Positions 51,420 through 60,395 of a stretch of 64,000 bases of DNA are shown here, in pieces (positions within the stretch are counted from its first letter, which is position 1; every line of letters starts with the position of its first letter). The position numbers and the translations under genes were made by a program. The DNA lies in contig NZ_AWUK01000010.1 of assembly GCF_000499205.1 (NCBI RefSeq), positions 124,001 to 188,000 on the forward strand, written 5' to 3'. Source of the DNA: Paenibacillus sp. MAEPY2. Its GTDB lineage: Bacteria > Bacillota > Bacilli > Paenibacillales > Paenibacillaceae. The notes below the pieces were generated by a model. The model was given only the letters and a program-made list of their open reading frames with translations, did not search any database and had not been told where the DNA came from.

Positions 51420-51935
51420 TTAAGCTTGAGCTTGTGGTTTAAATCCTTCGTCTTTGAGATACTCGCCAGCTTCGCTACGAGATTCAAAAGCCATATCCAG
51501 ATTAAGACCGGAATACACATACCACATGTCATCTTCATATTTTAAGGTAAGTGTATGTCCATCTTCATCGACCCATGTTCCGCCACCAACAGAGGTTGTA
51601 GCCAATGTAGGAGCAGCTTTTACTTGTTCTGGTTCTTTGTATTCTTCTGCGTTGGGGTTGTAAGACATCGCTTTGATCGTTTCATCTAACAATGTGCGTA
51701 GGTCTGCTTCGGAGTAATCACGAATATTGACGAATCCTTTATCATCGGTCTCATAGTTGGGCAGTAGCCCTGCATAGATATAACCGTTACCGTTAGGATG
51801 AATATGGAAAGCAACAATCTTTTTATCATACGCGCTATCTTCGTAGTGAAAATTAACACGACCGAGAGAAACATCTTTGCGTTGCAGTTGGGGATACGAT
51901 TGTAGCACTTCAAGCTTTTGTTCAACGTTAAGCAT
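51420..51935 (-). CDS. Protein of unknown function
   Basis: 171 residues, cytoplasmic, no signal peptide. I do not recognise it. It has HIHPNGNGYIYAGLLP in the N-terminal half, a variable linker (about 95-115), and a small C-terminal domain, TWVDEDGHTLTLKYEDDMWYVYSG, that resembles a PepSY- or WW-like strand pair. CAGGAGGAAAAT precedes the start. A single gene, 32 bp downstream of the PEP-mutase-like gene on the same strand; the two may be co-transcribed. Confidence 0.7.
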   Translation of the reverse strand: MLNVEQKLEVLQSYPQLQRKDVSLGRVNFHYEDSAYDKKIVAFHIHPNGNGYIYAGLLPNYETDDKGFVNIRDYSEADLRTLLDETIKAMSYNPNAEEYKEPEQVKAAPTLATTSVGGGTWVDEDGHTLTLKYEDDMWYVYSGLNLDMAFESRSEAGEYLKDEGFKPQAQA

Positions 51936-51967
51936 ATTTTCCTCCTGTTAGTGTTGGGTAGTGGTGA

Positions 51968-52747
51968 TTATAACATAGTTCCTAATAGAATACTTTGCCC
52001 CAGTTCTTTCAGGTGTTCCATCGCTTGCAGATAAGGATAAGGACCATAGCTTACGCGCGCCACACCCAGCACGCCAAGTTGTTTTGGTGAAGGCTCATGT
52101 GATGTAACCATCACGTTGACCGGAAGCGACGAACGCTCACATAATTCCTGAATCAGTTGTTGATTCTGTAAGCCTGGAACAAACAGGCCGCTGGCCCCTG
52201 CTTCTGCATAAGCTTTGGAACGAATAAGCGCTTCTTCCAGGAGAGTGTGATTGTGTCGTTCAGGTGCATTTTGCAAAAAGATATCTGTGCGGGCGTTAAT
52301 GAACAGTGGGATGCATGCCTGCTCCGCAGCCTCCCGGGCGGCCGATAGTCTTAGACATTGCTCCTCCACATCGTAAAGTCCTGCGCCATCCGGAAGTTGA
52401 TCTTCGATATTTATTCCTACCGCACCGTAATGGATCACGTGGCTCACATTTTCCTTCACTTCTGACGTGAACCTGCCATACCCTCCCTCAATATCGAGCG
52501 TTACAGGCAGTTCGACGCTCTTGGTGATTCGCGCCAGATTGGCGAGTACCAGTTGGAAGGGCATTGCTTCTCCATCTGGTTCACCATGGGCGGCAGCTAC
52601 AGACCAGCTTCCGGTAGCGATTGCTGTGGCGCCGGTGGACTGGATGGCTTGTGCGCTTCCGGCATCCCACACATTGACCAGCACCAATGGATTGCCTTTC
52701 ACATGGGCTTGGTGGAATATCGCTGCTTTTTCTTGTAGGGTATTCAT
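51968..52747 (-). CDS. Isocitrate lyase/PEP mutase-family protein
   Basis: 259 residues. A TIM barrel with NVWDAGSAQAIQSTGATAIATGS, DIEGGYG, GAVGINIEDQLPDG and LFINARTDIF. The KKCGH motif of true isocitrate lyases is absent, so it belongs to the broad PEP mutase/oxaloacetate decarboxylase group, with an unknown carboxylic acid as substrate. GGAGCG precedes the start. Confidence 0.86.
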   Translation of the reverse strand: MNTLQEKAAIFHQAHVKGNPLVLVNVWDAGSAQAIQSTGATAIATGSWSVAAAHGEPDGEAMPFQLVLANLARITKSVELPVTLDIEGGYGRFTSEVKENVSHVIHYGAVGINIEDQLPDGAGLYDVEEQCLRLSAAREAAEQACIPLFINARTDIFLQNAPERHNHTLLEEALIRSKAYAEAGASGLFVPGLQNQQLIQELCERSSLPVNVMVTSHEPSPKQLGVLGVARVSYGPYPYLQAMEHLKELGQSILLGTML

Positions 52748-52832
52748 ATGGTTTCGCTCCTCGTTATATTGCTGTAAACCGCTTCACAATACTTGCGTCC
52801 GTTCTTTTTTTTGCTTCTTGGGAACTAGATGC

Positions 52833-53879
52833 TCAAATCTCTTGCTTCTCATGAGTTAAAAGCCAGTTTTTGCGCGTCAGCCCACCGCCGTATCCGCCGA
52901 GTTCACCACTGGCATTGATCACACGGTGACAGGGAATAACGATAGCTAGCTGATTGGCTCCGTTAGCCTGTGCTACCGCTCGACATGCTGTTGGTTTACC
53001 CAGTGCATTCGCGATATCCTGATATGACCTCGTCTCTCCCGCCGGAATTGCAATCAATTGCTCCCATACACTCTTTTGGAATGGTGTTCCTAACCAGAAC
53101 AACGGGGTGAGGAATACATTTAATGTGCCTTCGAAATACTGCCCAAGTTCCCGTTCAATGGAACGAATCGGCTCTGTTATTCCGGGTACAATGGCTGACT
53201 TCGTTCGTTTGCGTAATCGTTCCACTTCACGCTCCAGACCTCTGCGGTCTACAAATTCAAGCAGATATAATGCTTTCTCATCGGCTACAGCCATCATGGG
53301 TCCTAGACGTGTGTCGATCCAGGACGCCTTCAATACATGCTCTTCATCCACTTGTGTAGGCGCTGCGCCCATGATTCGCGAGAAGGCATCCCGGAACCCG
53401 CTGCCGGATTCGTAACCGGTGGACAGCTGGGCATCAATGACGGTGCGACCGGAGCGAATATTTTTCAGGGCCAGCCCCATGCGACGGGCGCGGGCATACT
53501 CCACAAAGGTCATACCAAATCGCTTCTTGAACTGACGTCTGGCCGTGGATTCATCGATGGATAATGCCTTGAAGTCCTGACCTTTCCAGCGTTTCTCCGG
53601 GTGGTTTTCTACGGCTTCCACCAAAACACGCACGACATCCGACACCTGATTGGGATGGGATAACGGACGGCAGCGCTGGCAGGGGCGATACGAAGCAAGC
53701 AATGCCTGCTGCGCCGTCTCGTAGAATTCACAGTTTTCGAACTTCGGCTTTCGTGCAGGACACGTAGGGCGACAGAATACACCCGTGGTCTTGACCCCGA
53801 CATAGAATAATCCTTCGTATTCCGAATCCTTGGCAACCAGGGCCTGATAGTATTGTTCTTTCAGTTCAGCAGAAATCAT
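52833..53879 (-). CDS. ada: Ada: methylphosphotriester sensor-AraC-alkylguanine methyltransferase fusion
   Basis: 348 residues in three parts. The N-terminal Ada zinc domain has Cys36, Cys40, Cys67 and Cys70 in the E. coli spacing (4, 27, 3). An AraC-like helix-turn-helix follows (~85-185; FGMTFVEYARARRMGLAL), and a C-terminal O6-alkylguanine-DNA methyltransferase carries IVIPCHRVI with the acceptor cysteine. Methylation of the N-terminal cysteine turns such proteins into activators of their own repair genes (established for E. coli Ada). B. subtilis has the two halves as separate AdaA and AdaB. Confidence 0.93.
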   Translation of the reverse strand: MISAELKEQYYQALVAKDSEYEGLFYVGVKTTGVFCRPTCPARKPKFENCEFYETAQQALLASYRPCQRCRPLSHPNQVSDVVRVLVEAVENHPEKRWKGQDFKALSIDESTARRQFKKRFGMTFVEYARARRMGLALKNIRSGRTVIDAQLSTGYESGSGFRDAFSRIMGAAPTQVDEEHVLKASWIDTRLGPMMAVADEKALYLLEFVDRRGLEREVERLRKRTKSAIVPGITEPIRSIERELGQYFEGTLNVFLTPLFWLGTPFQKSVWEQLIAIPAGETRSYQDIANALGKPTACRAVAQANGANQLAIVIPCHRVINASGELGGYGGGLTRKNWLLTHEKQEI

Positions 53880-53925
53880 TGGGCGCGCGTCCTTACTTCA
53901 GTAGAGTTAACCTTACCGATATTAT

Positions 53926-53949
53926 AAAAAAACGATGCACAGGGCATCG
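53926..53949 (-). terminator. Terminator of the DMT transporter gene
   Basis: On the minus strand cgatgc and gcatcg pair, then TTTTTTT. It lies 45 bp past the transporter stop. Confidence 0.7.
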
Positions 53950-53993
53950 CCGAAAATCAGGCATGAATATTTTTATTTTAGTATGAAGCATGC

Positions 53994-54869
53994 TCATATG
54001 GATGATGTTTTCTTTTGATTTTTCCGTCCACTCCAGTTTACCAAAAAGATCCCCAGGAATATGCATAGTCCACCGATATATACGTAATTCTGAATGACTT
54101 CGCCCAGAAGCAGCCAGCCGGATAAGACACCGAAGAATGGCGCGAGAAACAGAAATGCACTTGTCTTGCCCGGATCGCCCTTGCTTAACAGGTAATACCA
54201 CGTAGCGAACTGCACGATGGAACCGAGGATCGCCAGATACAGAATCACCCCTATGGACGTGGCATTCAAGATGAGTTTTGTTGATTCCAAGGTGAAACTG
54301 AGCAATAACAGCGTCACCCCGCCGAATAACATCTGATATGCCGTTAACACCCAAGTGCTGAAGCGTGATCCCCATTGTTTGACCAAGAGGGTAGCGATGG
54401 CCCATGACAAGGCGGAGCCTATACCCAGCAGCGTTCCTTCCGAGAATTGAAGATGGAATCCAAGCGTGATGAAGACCCCCGTTATTCCGATAAGTACCCC
54501 AAGCCACTGATATGCCCGATATCTGAGACCCACAAAGACACTTCCAAGAAGAACTACCAATAGCGGATTCGTAAACGTGAGAATGGATGTCTGCCCGGAC
54601 GGAATGGTACGCATGCTTAGGAAAATACAGGCCATCACGCCAGTCGTCTGAAATAGACCGATGACGAATAACCGGAGCCAGTCAGGCACGGTGGTCGGAA
54701 GGTTTTTATTTCGCACCCATAGCGCCATTAGTCCTCCAGCCAGAGTAAATCGAATGCCGACCAGCAGAATGGGAGAAAGATAAGCCAGCCCAATTTTGCC
54801 CACAGCAAAGGATGAACCCATAAGCGAGGTGGCGAGTATAACGAGCATCATGAAAGCAAAACGATTCAA
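53994..54869 (-). CDS. DMT-superfamily (EamA) transporter
   Basis: 291 residues with ten predicted helices in two EamA repeats. LATSLMGSSFAVGKIGLAYLSP is the typical first helix; the second repeat begins at IGSALSWAIATLLVKQWG. Such proteins export amino acids, metabolites or drugs. The C-terminus is basic (GRKNQKKTSS). The substrate is unknown. Confidence 0.87.
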   Translation of the reverse strand: MNRFAFMMLVILATSLMGSSFAVGKIGLAYLSPILLVGIRFTLAGGLMALWVRNKNLPTTVPDWLRLFVIGLFQTTGVMACIFLSMRTIPSGQTSILTFTNPLLVVLLGSVFVGLRYRAYQWLGVLIGITGVFITLGFHLQFSEGTLLGIGSALSWAIATLLVKQWGSRFSTWVLTAYQMLFGGVTLLLLSFTLESTKLILNATSIGVILYLAILGSIVQFATWYYLLSKGDPGKTSAFLFLAPFFGVLSGWLLLGEVIQNYVYIGGLCIFLGIFLVNWSGRKNQKKTSSI

Positions 54870-55100
54870 CTTTTTTCCTCCCCCAATATAGCGTATTTTT
54901 TGACCCTTTCAGGGTATCACGCCAACGTTTCAGGGTTCATCGAAGTGTAATAACGAATAGGATTTATAACTCATTTACATAATATGGAGCTTAATGTGAG
55001 ACGATATGGTGTAGTAATTACTATAGAAGGTGCTGATTGGAAAGTTCTCTTGGGATGAATGCATCGTGCTTGTTACTTTAGATAAATGGAGGGAGTTCCA

Positions 55101-55682
55101 ATGATGAATATCAATAAAAATAAATCTATACTCTGGGTGTCTGCTCTGTGTATTCTGCTGCTGACCAGCGCATGTGGGGCCAAAAATAACAATGAATCCG
55201 TACAGGAACACGCCTATCCGCAATCGAAGCAGCCCATAGAAGATGCGGGAAAGAGTTCCGTTCCTAATATGGAGGCGAAGAATAACAACGGTCAAGCGAA
55301 CGAAAGTGGGAATGAGGGCAAACCTACCGCCCAATCGGAATCCTCTGCTGATGCAAAAGGACAGGTCATGATCGTGATTGACCAGACGGACAAGCCTTCC
55401 GAAGGCAACAGCTTTGATTTTGCGATCAAACAAATTCCTGAGGGTTACGCTTTAACCGAGATGCGTTGGACGTCCAACACGGTAACGATTGTGAATTCTT
55501 ATAAGGAAGCAATCGAACATGGCGCGAATGGGAAAGAAGGATTTTACATCAGTGGTGACGGGCAATTCTCCGGATTTATTTATTCGGATGAGATGAAGGG
55601 TGAACGCGGCAAAGCGACGTTTGTCTTTACCAATGATGAGGGGAAGGAAGTCACCTCGGAGAAGGAAATTAAATTAAAATAA
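55101..55682 (+). CDS. Small lipoprotein of unknown function
   Basis: 193 residues. Signal peptide and lipobox LLTSACG. A low-complexity Asn/Glu/Ser-rich linker (~25-90) leads to a compact beta domain (VMIVIDQTDKPSEGNSFDFA, EGYALTEMRW, KGERGKATFVFTND) of the immunoglobulin-like kind. I start at the ATG with GGAGGGAGTTCCA upstream. It stands alone. Confidence 0.75.
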   Translation: MMNINKNKSILWVSALCILLLTSACGAKNNNESVQEHAYPQSKQPIEDAGKSSVPNMEAKNNNGQANESGNEGKPTAQSESSADAKGQVMIVIDQTDKPSEGNSFDFAIKQIPEGYALTEMRWTSNTVTIVNSYKEAIEHGANGKEGFYISGDGQFSGFIYSDEMKGERGKATFVFTNDEGKEVTSEKEIKLK

Positions 55683-55885
55683 GCAGACGAATTATTGCTG
55701 TGTGGCACTTCTACTTCTGTTGATTCAAATGGAGAATGGAACAGGCGCATTGTGCGTGCGTATTCAATTCAGCCCCTAAATATGTAAAGCAGCCTTCATG
55801 GCTGCTTTTTGGTGATTCCGTAATGTCATACCACATACTGGTCGATCGTGCGGCGTTCAACTTTGTGACTTAGCGGGTACTGCTC

Positions 55886-56803
55886 CTACATAAAGTCGAA
55901 GAAATAACGTACCACATGGAACATGACCGGAGAAGTGTACGTCAGGCTGTCGACCCGGCTCAGGTAGCTTTTTTTCAGCGCATCGAACTTATTGTCATCC
56001 CCGATTAACAAATCCCGTTTCAGAACAGAAACCGTCAGACTCCCGAAGAACCCAGCCAGAGCGATTAACACACCGATGAACAGCGCGAAACGTGCATCAA
56101 ACGGGGTCAGGTAGGGATGAATGTAATAAGAGGCAGCGGTGGTGACAACGAATGCACAGGCGAACCCTTCCCATGTCAAAAAAGGATTGGCGGTCGGCAC
56201 CACTTTGCGTTTGCCCAGATAGAGCGAGGCCAGATAATGCACGACATCATTCAACTGGGTTAACACGACCAGGAACAGGACCAGCTTTGCGCCATATTCC
56301 GGTGTTGCAAACGGAAAGTAGGCCAGATGACTAAGTCCAAATACCATCAGCATCAAGCCCCACTGCGTCGAGCTGACACTGCGAAGGAAACCGACCGTGC
56401 CTTTATTAATCAAGCGTGGCAGAGGTAGTACAAGGAAGACATATAGCGGAATAAACACGATAAACATCCCATACCATCCAATATAGATCCAGTAGAACTG
56501 GACCGGAATCGCCAGATATGCCCATAGAAACAGCCTGCGGTCTGCTTTGCGGGTGCTGCGGATCATGGAGAAGTACTCCTTCAGCGCGAAAAAGGTAAGT
56601 ACCATAAGGGAAATCAGGGAGACAACCGGATTGAAGAGAGTGGCGAGACAGAAGATGACAAGCATGCCCCACCAGGTTTTGATTTTGTTGCCAATGCCCG
56701 AATAATCCTTGCCCGGCTGAAGCTTCGTAATAATTTTATATACGATATGTATGACCAGTAAGGCGATGAAAATCAGTGTTAAAGTAAAGAGCGAACTGCT
56801 CAT
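55886..56803 (-). CDS. Phosphatidate cytidylyltransferase-like membrane protein (CdsA family)
   Basis: 305 residues, eight or more membrane helices. The C-terminal SVLKRDLLIGDDNKFDALKKSYLSRVDSLTYTSPVMFH follows the CdsA signature (S-x-K-R, then D-x4 and a final D-R-x-D-like SRVDS). It should make CDP-diacylglycerol or a related CDP-lipid at the membrane. The canonical KD-GGxxDRxD motif is altered (KKSYLSRVDS), so the exact activity is uncertain. Confidence 0.78.
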   Translation of the reverse strand: MSSSLFTLTLIFIALLVIHIVYKIITKLQPGKDYSGIGNKIKTWWGMLVIFCLATLFNPVVSLISLMVLTFFALKEYFSMIRSTRKADRRLFLWAYLAIPVQFYWIYIGWYGMFIVFIPLYVFLVLPLPRLINKGTVGFLRSVSSTQWGLMLMVFGLSHLAYFPFATPEYGAKLVLFLVVLTQLNDVVHYLASLYLGKRKVVPTANPFLTWEGFACAFVVTTAASYYIHPYLTPFDARFALFIGVLIALAGFFGSLTVSVLKRDLLIGDDNKFDALKKSYLSRVDSLTYTSPVMFHVVRYFFDFM

Positions 56804-56900
56804 GTACAGACCACCTGCTTATCTAGAAGTGAGATTCCAATATAGGGTACCTATGTTATTATGAAGGAATAGTGCGAACTTGATAAGGGGAAATTTCGTT

Positions 56901-57461
56901 ATGACAGCTGAACGCTCGATCTACATCCTGCTTACGAACACAGGAACATTGTTTACCAAAGTTATTCAGAGTTACACCAGAGCGCCATACAATCATGCCT
57001 CCATCTCATTTGACCGGGAACTATCCGAGCTGTACAGCTTCGGTCGCAAGCATCCGAGTAATCCGCTGAACGGCGGGTTCGTGAAGGAAGATATTCAGAC
57101 AGGTACATACAGTAAATACCCAAATACCACATGTGTCATTTATGAGCTTCAGGTGACGGAGCGTGAAGTGGAAAAAATGAAGCGGGTGCTGCATATCTTC
57201 ATCCGCAGCCGCCAGAAATATATGTACAATCTGCTTGGTGTGATTGGCATTACATTGAAGGAGCCGGTGGAGTTCAGCAACTCCTACTTTTGCTCACAAT
57301 TTGTTGCCGAGATTCTGCAACGCTCGGGCATCAAGCTGTGGAACAAGCTGCCTGCGCTGGTGACCCCGGATGATTTTCGTCAAAGTGAACAACTACAGCT
57401 GGTGTATGAAGGGAAGTTAAGTGCGTATAAGCCAGAAATTGAAGGGCAGAAAGAAGAGTAA
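56901..57461 (+). CDS. YiiX/NlpC-P60-like permuted papain-fold protein
   Basis: 186 residues. The sequence follows the permuted NlpC/P60 (YiiX/YebB, DUF830-like) layout: APYNHASISFD with the catalytic His, then SNSYFCSQFVAEILQRSGI with the catalytic Cys. It lacks a signal peptide, so it acts in the cytoplasm, perhaps on lipids or amide bonds. I start at MTAERS, preceded by AAGGGGAAATTTCGTT. Confidence 0.8.
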   Translation: MTAERSIYILLTNTGTLFTKVIQSYTRAPYNHASISFDRELSELYSFGRKHPSNPLNGGFVKEDIQTGTYSKYPNTTCVIYELQVTEREVEKMKRVLHIFIRSRQKYMYNLLGVIGITLKEPVEFSNSYFCSQFVAEILQRSGIKLWNKLPALVTPDDFRQSEQLQLVYEGKLSAYKPEIEGQKEE

Positions 57462-57521
57462 AAGGGAGAGGCGTCTGAGACCTCTCTTGGCCCTGGTTTG
57501 GATTTCAAGAAATAAAACCAT

Positions 57522-57567
57522 GAAACAGCCTGTTGCCCCGGATTCCGGGTTAGAGGCTGTTCCTTTT
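57522..57567 (+). terminator. Rho-independent terminator
   Basis: gaaacagcct pairs with aggctgttcc (one mismatch), with an inner ccccgg/ccggg stem, then TTTTG. Confidence 0.7.
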
Positions 57568-57575
57568 GTGTATTG

Positions 57576-57716
57576 TTAGATCGATGGTGTGGATGAACGG
57601 TCCAAATTAACCTCTTCCAGAAATTCGATTACTTCACCATTCGGACTATGCACTACCGCATTTCGAACCTGGAGCGGAGGCTCACCAAGTGAGATCCAAT
57701 CGGGCTGAACATAAGG
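57576..57716 (-). pseudogene. C-terminal fragment of a VOC (glyoxalase-like) gene
   Basis: Reading the minus strand gives 46 codons ending in TAA with VRNAVVHSPNGEVIEFLEEV, a clear VOC/glyoxalase C-terminus with the last metal-binding Glu. There is no start codon and an in-frame stop lies directly upstream, so only the 3' end survives. A deletion must have removed the rest. Confidence 0.7.
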
Positions 57717-57776
57717 TTATGCATATGCACAATGAATTTCGTCTGTTCATCAATATTTATTTAGCTCGCCAGCAAC

Positions 57777-57795
57777 TATAATGAAAGCGTGTTCA
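57777..57795 (+). promoter_or_regulatory. -10 element with overlapping cre-like site before the glycerate operon
   Basis: TATAAT (57777-57782) is followed by TGAAAGCGTGTTCA (57782-57795), one mismatch from the CcpA cre consensus. CcpA binding here would block transcription initiation. Confidence 0.5.
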
Positions 57796-57820
57796 ACAAG
57801 TGCATGGGGGGCAATGGACA

Positions 57821-59116
57821 ATGGAACTTTTTACAATTAGCTGGATCGGCGCACTGGTAGGACTCGCAATTGCGATTATACTGATTCTGAAGAAGCTGAA
57901 TCCGGTCTACTCTTTATTTCTGGGCGCAATTGTAGGCGCTTTAATTGGCGGAGCTAACCTGGAAGAGACCGTAAATATACTGGTGAACGGCACGCAAAGT
58001 GTCATGGGTACCGTGCTCCGCGTATTGGCTGCCGGGGTACTGGCTGGTGTCATGATGGAGTCGGGGGCGGCAGAGACAATTGCCCAGGCCATCGTACGAA
58101 AATTTGGCGGCAGCAAGGCCATTCTGGCTTTGGCGCTGGCAACGATGATTATTACAGCCGTTGGGGTATTTATTCCCGTGGCCGTCCTGATCGTAGCGCC
58201 AATTGCGTTGTCTGTCGGTAACAAAATGGGCATATCCAAGGTGGCTCTTTTATTAGCTTTATCAGGCGGAGGCAAGGCGGGCAATATTATTTCCCCGAAT
58301 CCAAATACCATTGCTGCGGCGCGGGGGTTCGAGCTGGATCTCAGCAATGTCATGCTGGCTGGTGTGATTCCAGCCATCTGCGGATTAATTGTAACCGTTA
58401 TCGTAGCTTCAATGCTCAAAAACAAGGGTGTAATGGTAACCGATCAGGAAGCAGAGCAGGGTGAAGTGGACACGTCACAATACCCACCACTGAAGAAGGC
58501 GATTGTGGCACCGTTGGTTGCGATCATCCTGCTGATGATTAATCCGATCGGCTCCATTACAGGTATCGAGGCATTGTCCACATTCAAAGTGGATGCGATG
58601 TATATTCTCCCGATTGCAGGTATTATCGGCATGCTGGCAATGGGCCAGGGCAAAAACATTGTGAAATACACAACTTCCGGATTAAATAAAATGACTGCCA
58701 CCGTGCTTATTCTGATCGGTGCCGGAGGCATTGCAGGACTGATCTCTGCATCCGATCTGTCTGGTCAGGTTGTTGGACTTATTGAAGCGTCCGGGATATC
58801 CGGCACCTTCTTGGCACCTATTGCCGGGATTCTGATGGCAGCAGCGACGGCTTCCACCTCGACAGGGGTTATCCTTGCCACAGGTTCTTTCGGCGATGCA
58901 ATTCTGAACATGGGGACTGCGCCACTCGCAGCGGCGGTCATGGTGCACACGGGTGCGACAGTTATCGATTCCCTGCCACAAGGCAACTACTTCCACGTTT
59001 CAGCAGATAGCATGAAGATGACGATCAAGCAGCGGATGGGCGTTATTCCTTATGAAGCGATTGTGGGTGGAACGATGGCAATTGTAGCAACGTTAATTTA
59101 CGGATTTATCCTTTAA
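57821..59116 (+). CDS. GntP-family permease (gluconate/glycerate)
   Basis: 431 residues, about twelve membrane helices, Gly/Ala rich. LSGGGKAGNIISPNPNTIAAARG is the conserved GntP-type substrate loop. I start at MELFTI, preceded by GGGGGGCAATGGACA. It lies 23 bp before a glycerate kinase gene, so D-glycerate is the most likely substrate. Confidence 0.88.
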   Translation: MELFTISWIGALVGLAIAIILILKKLNPVYSLFLGAIVGALIGGANLEETVNILVNGTQSVMGTVLRVLAAGVLAGVMMESGAAETIAQAIVRKFGGSKAILALALATMIITAVGVFIPVAVLIVAPIALSVGNKMGISKVALLLALSGGGKAGNIISPNPNTIAAARGFELDLSNVMLAGVIPAICGLIVTVIVASMLKNKGVMVTDQEAEQGEVDTSQYPPLKKAIVAPLVAIILLMINPIGSITGIEALSTFKVDAMYILPIAGIIGMLAMGQGKNIVKYTTSGLNKMTATVLILIGAGGIAGLISASDLSGQVVGLIEASGISGTFLAPIAGILMAAATASTSTGVILATGSFGDAILNMGTAPLAAAVMVHTGATVIDSLPQGNYFHVSADSMKMTIKQRMGVIPYEAIVGGTMAIVATLIYGFIL

Positions 59117-59139
59117 TAACACGGATAGGGTGGGAGAAG

Positions 59140-60288
59140 ATGAGAGAGACGACATTTGTACTGGCACCGGATTCATTTAAAGAGAGCATGACAGCGAAAG
59201 AAGTATGTGTGGCTATGGAAAAAGGATTACGCAAAATCTACCCTACCGCCAGCTATATTCATGTACCGATGGCAGACGGGGGCGAAGGTACAGTCCAGTC
59301 GCTGGTGGATGCTTCTGGCGGTGTGATTTACCAGAAAGAGGTGAGCGGTCCATTGGGTCAGCCTGTAACTGCGCAATATGGCATTCTGGGCGATGGGTTA
59401 ACGGCGGCGATTGAGATGGCATCGGCGAGCGGCATTCATCTAGTGACGAGGGAGACCCGGGACCCGCTTCGCACGACAACCTATGGCACTGGAGAGCTGA
59501 TTCGGGCGTGTCTGGATCAGGGCATTCGCAAAATCATAATCGGAATCGGCGGCAGCGCGACCAATGATGGGGGTACAGGCATGGCCGAGGCCCTTGGTGC
59601 GAAGTTTCTGGATGCAAACGGCCAACCGCTTGTGCGTGGAGGCGGAGCGCTTGATCAGTTGGCTCATATCGATGTCTCCGGCCTGGATGAACGATTGCAG
59701 GATGTAGAGCTCATTGTGGCCTGCGATGTAACGAATCCATTATGCGGAGAGCATGGCGCCTCACGGGTGTTTGGTCCTCAGAAGGGGGCAACACCGGAGA
59801 CGGTGCAGCTACTGGATGCGAATCTGTTCCATTATTCGGATGTGGTGAAGCAGCAGCTGCACAAGGATATACGTGATGTGCCGGGGGCAGGTGCAGCAGG
59901 CGGTCTGGGCGCAGGGCTTTTGATTTTTACACAGGCTGTGTTGCGCAAAGGCATTGAAATTGTCATTGAATATACAGGTCTGCGTGACAAGCTTGAACAT
60001 GCGGATGTGGTGTTTACAGGCGAAGGCGGAATTGATTTTCAGACGAAATTTGGCAAGACACCATACGGAGTGGCGAGGGCAGCCAAGGAAGCAGGCAAAC
60101 CGGTTATCGCCATCGCGGGGTACGTTGGTGAAGGAATAGATACGTTGTACACAGAAGGCATTGATGCGGTGTTCGGGATTGTACCGGGTGCGGCTGAACT
60201 GGAACGACTTCTGGACGAAGGTCCACAGAATGTGGAACGTACAACCGAGAATATTGCAAGAGTGCTGAAATTGGGTCTGATTTCTTAA
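59140..60288 (+). CDS. glxK: Glycerate kinase
   Basis: 382 residues. VLAPDSFKESMTAKEVC at the N-terminus, PMADGGEGTVQSLVDA, GIGGSATNDGGTGMAEALGA and VFTGEGGIDFQTKFGKTP are the family hallmarks. It phosphorylates D-glycerate (to 2-phosphoglycerate in the GarK/GlxK class) with ATP, feeding glycolysis. It forms an operon with the permease; a CdaR regulator lies convergent. Confidence 0.92.
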   Translation: MRETTFVLAPDSFKESMTAKEVCVAMEKGLRKIYPTASYIHVPMADGGEGTVQSLVDASGGVIYQKEVSGPLGQPVTAQYGILGDGLTAAIEMASASGIHLVTRETRDPLRTTTYGTGELIRACLDQGIRKIIIGIGGSATNDGGTGMAEALGAKFLDANGQPLVRGGGALDQLAHIDVSGLDERLQDVELIVACDVTNPLCGEHGASRVFGPQKGATPETVQLLDANLFHYSDVVKQQLHKDIRDVPGAGAAGGLGAGLLIFTQAVLRKGIEIVIEYTGLRDKLEHADVVFTGEGGIDFQTKFGKTPYGVARAAKEAGKPVIAIAGYVGEGIDTLYTEGIDAVFGIVPGAAELERLLDEGPQNVERTTENIARVLKLGLIS

Positions 60289-60325
60289 AATTTGGTTGAT
60301 GCGATGATGAGGGAATTCGCAGCAT

Positions 60326-60386
60326 AAAGAGACTGAGTGGGACGCCGTCCGCATGGATAGGGGCATTCCTGTGCAGTCTCTTTTTG
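60326..60386. terminator. Bidirectional hairpin between convergent genes
   Basis: aaagagactg and cagtctcttt pair perfectly across a 38-base loop, then TT. Either strand can use it. Confidence 0.7.
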
Positions 60387-60395
60387 TATTGGGGT

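Larger units (their letters stand above)
57462..57820. other. Intergenic region: terminator, VOC gene fossil, permease promoter
   Basis: It holds a terminator (57522-57567), a minus-strand pseudogene fragment (57576-57716), and the permease promoter with an overlapping cre-like site. No intact gene. Confidence 0.7.
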
